From: Faecalicatena orotica
GTDB lineage: Bacteria; Bacillota; Clostridia; Lachnospirales; Lachnospiraceae
Direction of reading: 5' to 3'
Assembly (NCBI RefSeq): GCF_003149245.1
Contig: NZ_QGDL01000013.1
Location: 62,001 to 126,000, forward strand
DNA length: 64,000 nt
The notes beneath the pieces are model-generated. The model did not search any database and was not told where the DNA came from. It saw nothing but the letters and a program-made list of their open reading frames with translations. This document shows positions 26,701 through 35,254 of this stretch, one piece after another. Position 1 is the first letter of the stretch; each line of letters opens with the position of its first letter. A program made the position numbers and the translations under genes.

Positions 26701-27541
26701 CCTCTCTTTATCAGATACAGGGTTTGTAGTTCATGGCCGTTATGATCTTGCAGCTCAGAGCGGGATCGGAACCAGGGCAGGCCTTACAGATGAGCAGAAG
26801 AAGTTGTTCTCTTACTTTGTTCCGGTAAGAGGTATGAGTGAACAGCTTGTGGATGTTCTGGAGCAGGACCGCAACTGCACGAACAGGGAGGAAACTTCCA
26901 GAACAGGAAATCTCCTGATTATTGGTAATAAAGGAAACGGTAAGACGGTGCTGGCCGTTGATGTTGTAAAAGCCATTCAGAAACAGAGAAACATCCGTCA
27001 GGGCAAGGTTGCCATTGTAACCGGTGATTCTCTGAATAAGAAGAAAATTGGCGATATCTTCGCAAAATTATACGGCGGGGCTTTGATTATTGAAAAAGCT
27101 TCTAAGATGAATGAAAAGACAGTTGCCCGGCTGAATAAGGCAATGGAACGGGACACCGGAGAGATGCTGATTGTTCTGGAGGAGCAGAGAAAGCCTCTGG
27201 ACCGCCTGCTTTCTTCCAACAGAGAGTTCCGCAGAAAGTTTACAAGCCGTCTTGAGGTACCGATTTTCATCAATGATGAGCTGGTAACTTTTGGTCAGAC
27301 TTATGCACAGGAGAATGGATACCGGATCGATGAGATGGGAATCCTGGCACTCTACAGCAAGATTGACACGCTTCAGAGAGAAGACCATGCAGTAACTGTT
27401 GCAGAGGTCAAGGAAGTGATGGATGAGGCGATGGCACATTCACAGAAGGCGTCTGCGAAGAAGCTTGTAAAACGTGTATTTGGTAAAAATACAGATGATG
27501 CTGACAGAATTATCCTGTCAGAAAAAGATTTTAATATTTAA
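23744..27541 (+). CDS. Large acidic protein: TPR-like N-terminus, Glu-rich repeats, C-terminal P-loop domain
   Basis: 1265 residues from GTG 23744 (MDKYEYKLKTEQ), chosen because GAGGTGAG lies just upstream; GTG 23735 is also open. Residues about 1-210 are helical TPR-like repeats (YEKNGDYQKSYEVLNIAYHRAEGS). About 220-950 is extremely acidic low-complexity sequence, ending in a 13-residue tandem repeat. The last 300 residues hold an AAA-like ATPase: Walker A GNKGNGKT near residue 1061 and ALIIEKASKMNE as a Walker B-like strand without the usual DE pair. No signal peptide or membrane helix. Family seen across Lachnospiraceae; function unknown. It stands alone between terminators. Confidence 0.8.
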   Translation: MDKYEYKLKTEQMLELMENGAYNRAAEIADAIDWKRVRNATMLTNVSDIYEKNGDYQKSYEVLNIAYHRAEGSRKVLYRLCTLALKTGNVDEAIDYYDDFIQVAPKDPNQHILKYKILRARRAPIEQQIEALEEFKKAEYLEEWAFELAKLYQEAGMTAECLEECDDLILWFSEGKFVYKAMELKMQYKQLTPSQQERYDRRYEKLESETVEIPDLSEYQMRNEEKENTLLDREELDKEREREILRKRELGDQAPPEDSEEETPDDDDVQEEEPETAEETGPEEAAKEPEDAEPEEEPEVDETVKKLEEKGIGSRMKLEDALKSLLHPTTEEAEEDPDEDEEEEMPELEAAIEEIENVIDLELVNEITGKPEKEGIRFDSDLEELKAEPLEELPDEDEGVGSEPDETEALEDIPDEVLEEIEEAQGGIIGTSQDTQEAYEESEEEISEEDIAEAGVFSEEYLVEEEELPEEYLEEEEEFSEEYLEDAEELPEGEAEELADSEEADDYDEAEAYIEEYPEEEEELPDEEYTENIYPEEALSEEYLEDIEDLSEEDSEDIQEEVVYPEAEEELVEEDFEEAEELPEEEPYPEENEELPEESAEEIEEVTDSLETDSEPVIASETETPEVPEMSEITEVPEMPETPEIPEVPEMAEALEGEEGIEEVETAENIKPESKKPAEEEQIEGQLSIEDIMNDLKNESAEEVDMGDNKKKAEPILPPDIQRMIDEIEGVLPTEPEEEPVRPIRRRGDERRDNMGAITQQLRIDDIADYLAATDDETYMDDLPEEIDADAYEDEYAEDYTGEYEDEYPGEEAADEYSDGYAKEEYADGYEDEYEEEEYADEYEDEYTEEEYADEYEDEYAEEEYADEYEDEYAEEEYADEYEDEYAEEEYTDEYEDEYAEEEYTDDEYDAADGYEEDYGDIEASFEEEFRPNPKHANEPDDREIPDEDDGMDILSATTPLSRKETAKLIATGKTSPLPLDEISDALSLSDTGFVVHGRYDLAAQSGIGTRAGLTDEQKKLFSYFVPVRGMSEQLVDVLEQDRNCTNREETSRTGNLLIIGNKGNGKTVLAVDVVKAIQKQRNIRQGKVAIVTGDSLNKKKIGDIFAKLYGGALIIEKASKMNEKTVARLNKAMERDTGEMLIVLEEQRKPLDRLLSSNREFRRKFTSRLEVPIFINDELVTFGQTYAQENGYRIDEMGILALYSKIDTLQREDHAVTVAEVKEVMDEAMAHSQKASAKKLVKRVFGKNTDDADRIILSEKDFNI
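26213..26464. repeat. 39-bp in-frame tandem repeat (about six and a half copies)
   Basis: Units begin at 26213, 26252, 26291, 26330, 26369, 26408 and a partial one at 26447. Each codes EEYADEYEDEYAE with small changes (Gly or Thr variants at the ends). Inner units are almost identical at DNA level, a sign of recent expansion. Confidence 0.92.
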
Positions 27542-27552
27542 GAATTTTATGG

Positions 27553-27582
27553 CAGGCAGACCCGTTTGGATCTGCCTGTTTT
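27553..27582 (+). terminator. Terminator after the acidic P-loop gene
   Basis: CAGGCAGA (27553-27560) pairs with TCTGCCTG (27571-27578), then TTTT. Confidence 0.8.
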
Positions 27583-27621
27583 GCATATGTATTTCATTTT
27601 CCTATATGCGGCGGATTTCTC

Positions 27622-27650
27622 TTTCCTTTTTACTCTATTTCAAGTATAAT
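27622..27650 (+). promoter_or_regulatory. Candidate promoter of glgB copy 1
   Basis: TATAAT at 27645-27650 with TTTCCT 17 bp upstream; the -35 is weak. Confidence 0.45.
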
Positions 27651-27685
27651 TGTACATATAAAAATACGATTTGTGAGGTGGGCTT

Positions 27686-29611
27686 ATGGGAAAGACAAAG
27701 ACCGTACAAAAGAAGGTGCAGCCTTATGAGATTGGAGAACTGGACCAATATCTCTTCGGGCAGGGCACACACTATGAGATTTATAAGAAGCTTGGTGCTC
27801 ACAAGGTAAAAGTAAGGGGAAAGGAAGGCGTTTATTTTGCAGTCTGGGCCCCGAATGCGAGACGTGTAGCTGTAGTCGGTGATTTCAATGAATGGGATTT
27901 TGAGGCAAATTATATGGAGCGCCATGATCCCGTCGGTATTTATACCTGCTTTGTTCCCGGGGTTAAGGAAGGCGAGTTATATAAATACTGTATAGAGACC
28001 GAGAAGGGCAAGCGGATATTCAAGGCAGATCCGTTTGCTAATTATGCGGAGCTGAGGCCGGGTACGGCGTCCAGAATTACGGATATTTCCCACCTTGACT
28101 GGACAGACAGCGAGTGGATGACGGCACGGGAGAAGTGGGACTGCAGGGTGAATCCGATGTCTATATACGAAGTCCACTTAGGGTCATGGATGAGACATCC
28201 GGGCCGTGAGGATGAAGGGTTCTATACATACCGCGAGTTTGCGAAGGAAATCGTGAAGTATGTTAAAGAGATGGGATATACACATGTAGAACTGATGGGG
28301 ATGGCAGAGCATCCGTTTGACGGATCCTGGGGATATCAGGTGACGGGATATTATGCACCGACAGCCAGATATGGCACTCCGGAAGATTTTGCATATATGA
28401 TCAATTATCTTCATCGGAATAAGATCGGTGTTATCCTAGACTGGGTACCGGCACATTTTCCAAAGGATGCACACGGACTCGCCGACTTTGACGGGACACC
28501 TGTCTTTGAGTATGCAGATCCCAAAAAGGGAGAGCACCCAGACTGGGGCACGAAGATCTTTGATTATGCAAAACCGGAAGTCCAGAACTTCCTGATTGCC
28601 AATGCGCTGTTCTGGATTGAGCACTATCATGTCGACGGACTGCGTGTTGATGCGGTAGCATCCATGCTTTATCTGGATTATGGCAAGCAGGACGGCCAGT
28701 GGGTAGCGAATAAGTATGGTGGCAACCAGAACCTGGAAGCAATTGCGTTTTTCAGACATTTGAATTCTGTTGTCCTTGGCAGAAACCACGGCGCGATGAT
28801 GATTGCGGAAGAATCCACTGCGTGGCCAAAGGTAACCGGGGCGCCGGAAGATGACGGGCTTGGATTCAGTTTGAAATGGAACATGGGATGGATGCATGAT
28901 TTTACGGAATATATGAAGCTGGATCCCCTGTTCAGGAAGAACGCACACTACCAGATGTGCTTTTCGATGGAGTATGCATATGCAGAGAATTATATTCTTG
29001 TGCTGTCCCATGATGAAGTGGTGCACTTGAAGTGTTCTATGATTAATAAGATGCCGGGAGTCGGGTTTGATAAGTTTGCCAATCTGAAGGCCGGATATGC
29101 ATTTATGATCGGGCATCCGGGGAAGAAGCTTCTCTTCATGGGGCAGGAGTTTGCACAGCTGCGCGAGTGGAGTGAAGAGCGTGAGCTGGACTGGTATCTG
29201 CTTGCAGAAGAGCCTCACCGTCAGCTTCAGAATTTTTACCGTGATCTGCTGCATCTATATAAAAAGAATAAGGCCCTGTATGAGCTGGATAATGATCCGG
29301 ACGGATTCGAATGGATCAATAAGGATGACACGTTCAGGAGTATATTCAGCTTTGTAAGGCATTCTAAGGATAAAAAGAAGAATCTTTTGTTTGTTTGTAA
29401 TTTTACGCCGGTTGAACGCCCGGATTACCGGGTCGGAGTGCCGAGAAGGAAACAGTATAAGCTGATCCTGAACAGTGATGATGCCAGATTCGGGGGCAGC
29501 GGGGAAGAGCGTCCATTGATTTATAAGGCTGTAAAGCAGGAATGCGATGGCAGGAATTATTCCTTTGCCTATCCATTGCCGGGATACGGGGTTGCAGTTT
29601 TCGAGTTCTAA
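27686..29611 (+). CDS. glgB: 1,4-alpha-glucan branching enzyme, copy 1
   Basis: 641 residues. N-terminal CBM48 (YFAVWAPNARRVAVVGDFNEWD, about residues 50-70), then a GH13 barrel with the nucleophile region GLRVDAVASMLYLDYG, acid/base Glu in MMIAEESTAWP and the third acid in LSHDEVVHLK; the last motif has HLK where most GlgB (and copy 2) have HGK. It makes alpha-1,6 branches in glycogen. Starts at ATG 27686 after GAGGTGGG; monocistronic, with its own terminator. No other glycogen gene is adjacent. Confidence 0.95.
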   Translation: MGKTKTVQKKVQPYEIGELDQYLFGQGTHYEIYKKLGAHKVKVRGKEGVYFAVWAPNARRVAVVGDFNEWDFEANYMERHDPVGIYTCFVPGVKEGELYKYCIETEKGKRIFKADPFANYAELRPGTASRITDISHLDWTDSEWMTAREKWDCRVNPMSIYEVHLGSWMRHPGREDEGFYTYREFAKEIVKYVKEMGYTHVELMGMAEHPFDGSWGYQVTGYYAPTARYGTPEDFAYMINYLHRNKIGVILDWVPAHFPKDAHGLADFDGTPVFEYADPKKGEHPDWGTKIFDYAKPEVQNFLIANALFWIEHYHVDGLRVDAVASMLYLDYGKQDGQWVANKYGGNQNLEAIAFFRHLNSVVLGRNHGAMMIAEESTAWPKVTGAPEDDGLGFSLKWNMGWMHDFTEYMKLDPLFRKNAHYQMCFSMEYAYAENYILVLSHDEVVHLKCSMINKMPGVGFDKFANLKAGYAFMIGHPGKKLLFMGQEFAQLREWSEERELDWYLLAEEPHRQLQNFYRDLLHLYKKNKALYELDNDPDGFEWINKDDTFRSIFSFVRHSKDKKKNLLFVCNFTPVERPDYRVGVPRRKQYKLILNSDDARFGGSGEERPLIYKAVKQECDGRNYSFAYPLPGYGVAVFEF

Positions 29612-29640
29612 CGAAAATTTCAGAGATTATATAACAGGAA

Positions 29641-29672
29641 AAAGGAATGGTGATATTTACCATTCCTTTTTT
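29641..29672 (+). terminator. Terminator after glgB copy 1
   Basis: AAAGGAATGGT pairs perfectly with ACCATTCCTTT, followed by T-run. Confidence 0.9.
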
Positions 29673-29694
29673 GTAGGCAAAATAACGATAGTGA

Positions 29695-29739
29695 TTGACA
29701 AACATATAATTTATGTTATTATTTAATTATATTAATTAA
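29695..29739 (+). promoter_or_regulatory. Promoter and candidate operator of the amino-sugar operon
   Basis: TTGACA (29695-29700), 16 bp, TATTAT (29717-29722). Right after it lies the inverted repeat TTAATTA-TAT-TAATTAA (29723-29739), placed to block transcription start. The ROK regulator encoded inside the operon is the natural candidate to bind it; that link is inferred. Confidence 0.65.
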
Positions 29740-29767
29740 CAACGTTAAATATTGAAAGGAGAAGGTT

Positions 29768-31099
29768 ATGAAAAAAGTTTTTGTGGTGTTTACTTTTGTT
29801 TTATTCGTATCGTTGTTAACCGGCTGTAGCAAAAGTAATGATTCAGGTTCTTCAAATGGAGAAAAGACTCTGACCGTGTGGTACTGGGGCGAGCAGGAAG
29901 CACCGGGGTATAAGGCCTATATGGAAGAGATGGTCAGGCGTTATGAAGAACAGAATCAGGAAATCAAGGTGGAAGCCGTTCTTCAGGAGAGCGATAACCT
30001 TTATTCCGCATTCCGTACGGCGGAGGCCGCCGGAGAAGGCCCGGATATCCAGTACATGTGGGGAGGGACTCAGGCAATGGAAGATGTCTGGAAGGGAAAT
30101 GTTGCACCCCTGAGCGATTACATTTCCGAGGAAGAACTGTCTGTCATTCCAAAGTCATCTCTGGCAGAAACAAACTGGAATGGTAAGCAGTGGGGCATTC
30201 CTGCATATGGATTTACATACGGGATCGCGTATGATAAGGAAGCAATGGAGAAGGCGGGTGTGGACCCGGAAAACCCGTTTACAACGTGGGAACAATTCAT
30301 GGACTGTTGTGAAAAATTAAAAAGTGCGGGAATCACACCTCTTGGGATGGGACTGAAAGACGGGTTTCTGCCGGCCTGGATCGGAATCTTTTTAGGGCAG
30401 CAGAATCTGGATAGCGTAAATGAAATGATAGACCTGATGAGCGGAGAAAAAAGTTTTACGGATGCAAAATATTCAGAATGGCTGGAAAAGATCGTGGAAT
30501 TGAAAGATGCAGGATATATCAATGATGACATCTTGTCTCTGGACCTTTATCAGGGACAGCAACTGATTGAGAGCGGAAAGGCTGCTATGACGCTTCACAC
30601 CCAGGCATATGCCGTATCATTGGAAAAATCATTGGGAGCGGAAAAAATAGGGTTTGCAAAAGCACCAGTGTACGGAACCGGAAAACTGGCGGCTTCTGTT
30701 GCGACACCCAGTCAGGTGTATGTGATTCCCAAGAGTGCTGCAAATAAAGAAGAGGCTGCTGATTTCCTTCTTTTTCTGCAGGAGGAAGAGAATGTAAAGT
30801 GCTTATATGAAATGGCTAATGTAATGATGCCGAATACGAATTTTAAGGAGGAGTGGGTAACAAGTGAAATTGATAAGAATGTGCTTCAATGGCAGAAGGA
30901 GGATACGAACTTTTGTTACCAGCTGTATTTTGCACCGATGTTTGAATCAGACGGACTGGTTCCCACAGTCCAGAAGATGTTTTCAGAAGATCTTCCTTAT
31001 ATAGATGCAGCCAAGGAACTGGATGCAGCGCTGGACAAGTGTATCGAGCAGAATCCTGAAGTACATGAGGCTTTTCTGGACTGGAGCGTAGAAGAATAA
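29768..31099 (+). CDS. Sugar-binding lipoprotein, CUT1 type
   Basis: 443 residues. Signal peptide with lipobox LLTGC (Cys20), then a type 1 solute-binding fold (LTVWYWGEQEAPGYKAYMEE, GPDIQYMWGGTQAMEDVWKG, WGIPAYGFTYGIAYDKEAM, QVYVIPKSAANKEEAADFLL). It captures a sugar outside the cell for the MalFG-like permeases that follow. AAAGGAGAAGG precedes ATG 29768. First gene of an eight-gene operon; a stem-loop separates it from the permease genes. Confidence 0.9.
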   Translation: MKKVFVVFTFVLFVSLLTGCSKSNDSGSSNGEKTLTVWYWGEQEAPGYKAYMEEMVRRYEEQNQEIKVEAVLQESDNLYSAFRTAEAAGEGPDIQYMWGGTQAMEDVWKGNVAPLSDYISEEELSVIPKSSLAETNWNGKQWGIPAYGFTYGIAYDKEAMEKAGVDPENPFTTWEQFMDCCEKLKSAGITPLGMGLKDGFLPAWIGIFLGQQNLDSVNEMIDLMSGEKSFTDAKYSEWLEKIVELKDAGYINDDILSLDLYQGQQLIESGKAAMTLHTQAYAVSLEKSLGAEKIGFAKAPVYGTGKLAASVATPSQVYVIPKSAANKEEAADFLLFLQEEENVKCLYEMANVMMPNTNFKEEWVTSEIDKNVLQWQKEDTNFCYQLYFAPMFESDGLVPTVQKMFSEDLPYIDAAKELDAALDKCIEQNPEVHEAFLDWSVEE

Positions 31100-31109
31100 A
31101 GATTCTGGG

Positions 31110-31138
31110 TATCATGGGGGTGGATTATCCCCATGATA
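31110..31138 (+). promoter_or_regulatory. Stem-loop between binding protein and permease genes
   Basis: TATCATGGGG pairs perfectly with CCCCATGATA. No T-run follows, so partial termination or 3' protection of the binding-protein mRNA is more likely than full termination. Confidence 0.65.
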
Positions 31139-31157
31139 TCAAAAGGAATGGGTAAAT

Positions 31158-32024
31158 ATGAAAAAAAGAAAAGCAAAGAAAATCAGTCCGTATATCTATA
31201 TTCTGCCGACATTTATGATCCTGCTCCTTGTGATTGTGGTGCCTATCATCTATGTGGTTACGCAGAGTTTTTATACAACCGTGGCGGATGAAAATATCTT
31301 CGTGGGGTTAAGAAACTATCAGCTGGCAGTAAAGGATGAGTTACTGTGGATCGCTATGAAAAACAACCTGAAATTATTTTTATGTGTTCCGGTTCTGACG
31401 GTGATATCTCTTGCAATCGCTTCTGTCTTATATAATAAGATCAGGGGGTGGCGTTTTTACCGCAGTGTTATTTTTATTCCATATATACTGGCAATCCCTG
31501 TAGTCGGTATTGTATTTTCTTATCTGCTGCAGTATAACGGTGTCTTCAACTCGATATTAAGGGGAGCAGGTCTGGAAGGCCTTGCGCTGGACTGGCTGGG
31601 GAATCCGGATCTGGCGTTTCCAAGCGTAGCCGTAGTAATCATCTGGAAACAGATTGGGTTTGGCGTTGTTCTATTTCTGGCGAGAATGATGTCCATTGAC
31701 AGGGCACTGTATGAGTCAGCTGATGTGGACGGCGCATCATGGCTTCAGAAGTTTTGCCATATCACGATTCCGCAGACAAAGTCAATCATTGAATTTTATA
31801 TCATAATTACATTGATCGAAATGCTCAGCTGGGTGTTCAACTTTATTTATGTCATGACTGCGGGAGGGCCGGGAAATAAAACTCTTGTGCTGGAATATCT
31901 GATTTATAAGAAATCTTTTGGAGGCGGTGATTTTAATATTGCAATGGCGATCAGTGTCATATTACTGATTCTGGCAAGTATACTGATTGCAATACATCAG
32001 GTTGTGATGAGGAAAGAGGATTGA
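31158..32024 (+). CDS. MalF-like sugar ABC permease
   Basis: 288 residues, six membrane helices starting at about residue 13. The EAA-type cytoplasmic loop is visible in YESADVDGASWLQKFCHITIP. It pairs with the next gene as the channel of a CUT1 importer. No ATPase gene lies in the operon; such systems usually share a general MsmK/MsmX-type ATPase encoded elsewhere. Confidence 0.9.
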   Translation: MKKRKAKKISPYIYILPTFMILLLVIVVPIIYVVTQSFYTTVADENIFVGLRNYQLAVKDELLWIAMKNNLKLFLCVPVLTVISLAIASVLYNKIRGWRFYRSVIFIPYILAIPVVGIVFSYLLQYNGVFNSILRGAGLEGLALDWLGNPDLAFPSVAVVIIWKQIGFGVVLFLARMMSIDRALYESADVDGASWLQKFCHITIPQTKSIIEFYIIITLIEMLSWVFNFIYVMTAGGPGNKTLVLEYLIYKKSFGGGDFNIAMAISVILLILASILIAIHQVVMRKED

Positions 32025-32857
32025 TGAATATGAAACGAAAAAGAGGCGGTGGAACTGCGTCACAGCTGCTTATGATTTTACTGGTGGTTATAATTATATT
32101 TCCGCTGTATTTCATGACTGTAAATTCGTTTAAAACACATGAAGAGTATGTGAACAATATGATTGGTGTTCCCCGGACATTTACACTTCAGAATTATGTG
32201 GAAGCCTTTCAGGGAAAACCATTCGGCCAGTGGTTTTTTAACAGCCTGATACTGACGTTGGCAGCAGCCCTGGTTACCGGGGCCATTGCACTGCTTGCCG
32301 GATATGCATTTGCCAAGATGAAGTTTAAAGGCAGGGAGTTATTGTTTGGCATGATTGTGCCGCTGATGTCGGTTCCTCCTGTGGCGATGATTATTCCACA
32401 GTTCAGAATTATAAAAATAATGGGGTTAGTAAATACGCGCGTATCTGTTATATTAATATATGTAGGTATTATGCTGCCAATGACGGTTTATTTAATGCGT
32501 AATTTCATGAAGACTGTTCCGGATTCCTTGTTGGATGCGGCGAAGATCGATGGCTGTAATTCCAGAAAAGCACTGCTGTTCATTATGGTCCCGCTGTCGG
32601 TCCCGGCGTTGATCACGTCATCGCTGGTGAATATTGTCTGGGTCTGGAATGAACTGCTGATCTCTCTTGTATTTCTGCAGAAAGAAAGCCTTCGGACGCT
32701 GATGGTTGGAATTACATTGTTTAAAGGCCGCTTTACGTTAAATATACCGGTGATCATGGCCGGGCTGGTCATTGCGACAGTTCCAATTGTTGTTATATAT
32801 ATCTTTGCACAGAAGTATCTGGTTGAAGGGATGCTGGCAGGTTCTGTGAAAGAGTAG
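32024..32857 (+). CDS. MalG-like sugar ABC permease
   Basis: 277 residues from ATG 32024, whose A overlaps the stop TGA of the preceding gene (ATGA); the TTG at 32021 is less likely. Six helices; EAA loop LLDAAKIDGCNSRKALLFIMVP. Partner of the MalF-like permease. Confidence 0.9.
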   Translation: MNMKRKRGGGTASQLLMILLVVIIIFPLYFMTVNSFKTHEEYVNNMIGVPRTFTLQNYVEAFQGKPFGQWFFNSLILTLAAALVTGAIALLAGYAFAKMKFKGRELLFGMIVPLMSVPPVAMIIPQFRIIKIMGLVNTRVSVILIYVGIMLPMTVYLMRNFMKTVPDSLLDAAKIDGCNSRKALLFIMVPLSVPALITSSLVNIVWVWNELLISLVFLQKESLRTLMVGITLFKGRFTLNIPVIMAGLVIATVPIVVIYIFAQKYLVEGMLAGSVKE

Positions 32858-32876
32858 GAGAAAAGGAGGACATGCA

Positions 32877-34031
32877 TTGAAGGTTTATAACCCGACAGAT
32901 ATAGGGGACAGGAATAAGCTCTCCATATTACATACAATTAAGAATAATGATGGTATTTCCAGACAGGAGATCTCAAAGAGGCTGCACCTGAGTGCACCGG
33001 CAGTCAGTAATAATGTTGCGGCTTTGATCGAAAACGGAATTATTTATGAGACGGGCTGTGACGATACGAGTCTGGGACGGAAACCGAGACAGCTCAGTTA
33101 TAAGGGTGACCTTTATTATGTGATTTCGGTAGAACTGATGCCGAAGAAAGTGCGCGGGGGAATTGCAGATTTATACGGGAACGTGCTGTACTGGGAAGAA
33201 AAAGAGATTACGATGGATCATGGGGCACAAGGTGTTCTGATCCAGCTGGAATATGTGATTGATAAGCTGATTGAGGATAAGAACAATGATGTCAAGATTA
33301 TAGCAATCGCGATTGGAGTCCCGGCCCTTACAGGGCAGAACGATTTGAATGACCTTTTTTCTGCCTATCTGGATGACTGGAAGAACGTAGATCTGGAAGA
33401 GTATATTTACAGTAAGTATCAGGTAAAGGCAATTATTGTCAATGACGTTGAACTGGCATTGATGGGTGAAAGGGAAAAAGGCGACGGGAAAGACCAGCAG
33501 AATATTATTTATATCAAATATGGGGATGGTTTTGCCGCCAGAGCCATCGTAGACGGGTATCTCTTAAAGGGACATAATATGGCGGCGGGTGAGCTGGGAT
33601 ATTATGCAGGTATGGAGGATGAGCTGACAGAAGGATTTGTCTGTCCGGGGCGGTTTGAGAGAGACGTCTGTGACAAGAGTTTAAAACAATATACCGGCAA
33701 AGAGAATCTGGATCTCGTAAAGCTCGAGAAGCTTGCGGCTAAAGGAGATGAAAAGGCAGCTGTAATTGTTAAACAGATTATTCGCAAGATCGCCGTTGTG
33801 ATTGCCAATACGGTCCTTATGCTGAATTCGGAAGTCGTGATATTAGGCGGGATGTCAGAGGCGTTTACACAGGAGTACCTTTGCGAAATAAAAATGGTTC
33901 TGGAGAAGGTGTGCCCTTTTGTCCCTGAGGTAGTGGTGTCTAAGCTGGGAGTGAATGCGCCGGTGATCGGAGGCGTCAGGGTTGCACTGGATTATGCAGA
34001 GGAGCAGATTGTGATGCTCTGGAAATCATAA
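32877..34031 (+). CDS. ROK-family transcriptional regulator
   Basis: 384 residues from TTG 32877, preceded by AAAAGGAGG. Residues about 10-70 form a winged helix (NDGISRQEISKRLHLSAPAVSNNVAALIENG); the rest is a ROK domain (IAIGVPALTG, IIVNDVELALMGE, MAAGELGYYAG). The ATP-binding DxGxT motif and the zinc CxCGxxGC motif of ROK kinases are not present (SVELMPKK; CPGRFERDVCD), so it is a repressor and not a sugar kinase. It probably senses an amino sugar and acts on the 29723 palindrome. Confidence 0.88.
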   Translation: MKVYNPTDIGDRNKLSILHTIKNNDGISRQEISKRLHLSAPAVSNNVAALIENGIIYETGCDDTSLGRKPRQLSYKGDLYYVISVELMPKKVRGGIADLYGNVLYWEEKEITMDHGAQGVLIQLEYVIDKLIEDKNNDVKIIAIAIGVPALTGQNDLNDLFSAYLDDWKNVDLEEYIYSKYQVKAIIVNDVELALMGEREKGDGKDQQNIIYIKYGDGFAARAIVDGYLLKGHNMAAGELGYYAGMEDELTEGFVCPGRFERDVCDKSLKQYTGKENLDLVKLEKLAAKGDEKAAVIVKQIIRKIAVVIANTVLMLNSEVVILGGMSEAFTQEYLCEIKMVLEKVCPFVPEVVVSKLGVNAPVIGGVRVALDYAEEQIVMLWKS

Positions 34032-34044
34032 GTTGGAGGGTTCT

Positions 34045-35253
34045 ATGGAAGGGAAGTTGAGCGGTGAGATTGCATCCTGTTATGAAAAACATATACAGGA
34101 AGAGGTGATGCCTTTCTGGGATGCAAGGTGTATTGACAAGGAGTGCGGCGGGTACCTGACCTGTTTTGACAGGCAGGGGAATCTGACAGATGATAAGAAA
34201 TACGGCTGGTTTCAGGGGCGTCAGCTATATGTGTACGCACTCCTTTATAATAAGGTGGAAAAGAGGGCAGAATGGCTTGAAAATGCCAGACATGGGTATG
34301 AATTTCTAGTGAAGCATGTATACGCGGGAAACGGCCGGTGGAATTATATGCTTGACAGAAGGGGGCGGGTTCTTAGCGGGACGGTTTCTATTTTTTCGGA
34401 TTTCCATATTATACAGGGAGTTGCGGAGTATTTGAAAATAGAAGTGGAAAGAACGAAGGAGGGGATGGAGCTGCTCAGTGAGTGCTTCGATGTAATGGAG
34501 CAGAACATGTTCGACCCTGAATTCAAGGACATCTATGAAAATACCTGGAGCCCTGTATTTATCTGGCATGATATGTACCTGACCTGTCTCGCGGCGACGG
34601 AAACCTGCGCGGAGGTACTGGGGCTTAAAAGAACGCAGAGGCTGCTGGGTGAATGCGTGGATAAGATTGAAAACTGGTTTGCCCGTGATCAGTATCAGGT
34701 GATTTTCGAGGCGGTGACGCGGGACAATGATATCTGTCTGGATACGGACAAGGGCCGGTTTGTGAATCCGGGGCATATGCATGAATCTGCATGGTTCTGC
34801 ATAAAAGCCGGGGAGATGCTGAAGGATGAAGAGGTAGTAAGGCGTGGCGTGGAATTAGCCAGATGGGCCAACCGGGTCGGAAAGGACAGGGAGTACGGTG
34901 GAATAATTTCCTATGCAGATGCACTTGGGAAAACCCCGGAACCTATCGACTGGTTTAAAGAGACGAACTCACTGTGGAATGAGAAGGTGTGGTGGCCAAA
35001 CGCAGAGGCGCTTGCTGCGTATGCGATTGCGTACAAGAGCTCGGGAGATGTTTTCTATCTGGAACAGTTTATGGAGCAGCATGAGTACTGCAGGGAAAAT
35101 TTTTATGATGCCCTGTATGGTGAGTGGTATGAACGCCTGACATATGATGCCCAGGTAAAGAACAGCGATAAGGGAACCCCGTGGAAGTGTGCATTCCACC
35201 TTGTGAGGGCTCTGGTATTCGTATGGGAAGCTTTTAAAGAAATGGAGGATTAG
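34045..35253 (+). CDS. AGE-family sugar 2-epimerase (N-acylglucosamine 2-epimerase type)
   Basis: 402 residues from ATG 34045 (GGAGGG just before; TTG 34033 rejected). An alpha6/alpha6-barrel protein with FQGRQLYVYALLYN and late MHESAWF, WWPNAEALAAYAIA and GTPWKCAFHLVRAL motifs of the AGE family. In context with a BadF-type kinase and an SIS protein the likely reaction is ManNAc to GlcNAc, but cellobiose or mannose 2-epimerase activity cannot be excluded. Confidence 0.85.
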   Translation: MEGKLSGEIASCYEKHIQEEVMPFWDARCIDKECGGYLTCFDRQGNLTDDKKYGWFQGRQLYVYALLYNKVEKRAEWLENARHGYEFLVKHVYAGNGRWNYMLDRRGRVLSGTVSIFSDFHIIQGVAEYLKIEVERTKEGMELLSECFDVMEQNMFDPEFKDIYENTWSPVFIWHDMYLTCLAATETCAEVLGLKRTQRLLGECVDKIENWFARDQYQVIFEAVTRDNDICLDTDKGRFVNPGHMHESAWFCIKAGEMLKDEEVVRRGVELARWANRVGKDREYGGIISYADALGKTPEPIDWFKETNSLWNEKVWWPNAEALAAYAIAYKSSGDVFYLEQFMEQHEYCRENFYDALYGEWYERLTYDAQVKNSDKGTPWKCAFHLVRALVFVWEAFKEMED

Positions 35254-35254
35254 A

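Noticed and set aside
32877-34031. ROK protein as a sugar kinase
   Set aside because: DxGxT and zinc Cys motifs are missing and a winged helix is present, so it is a regulator.
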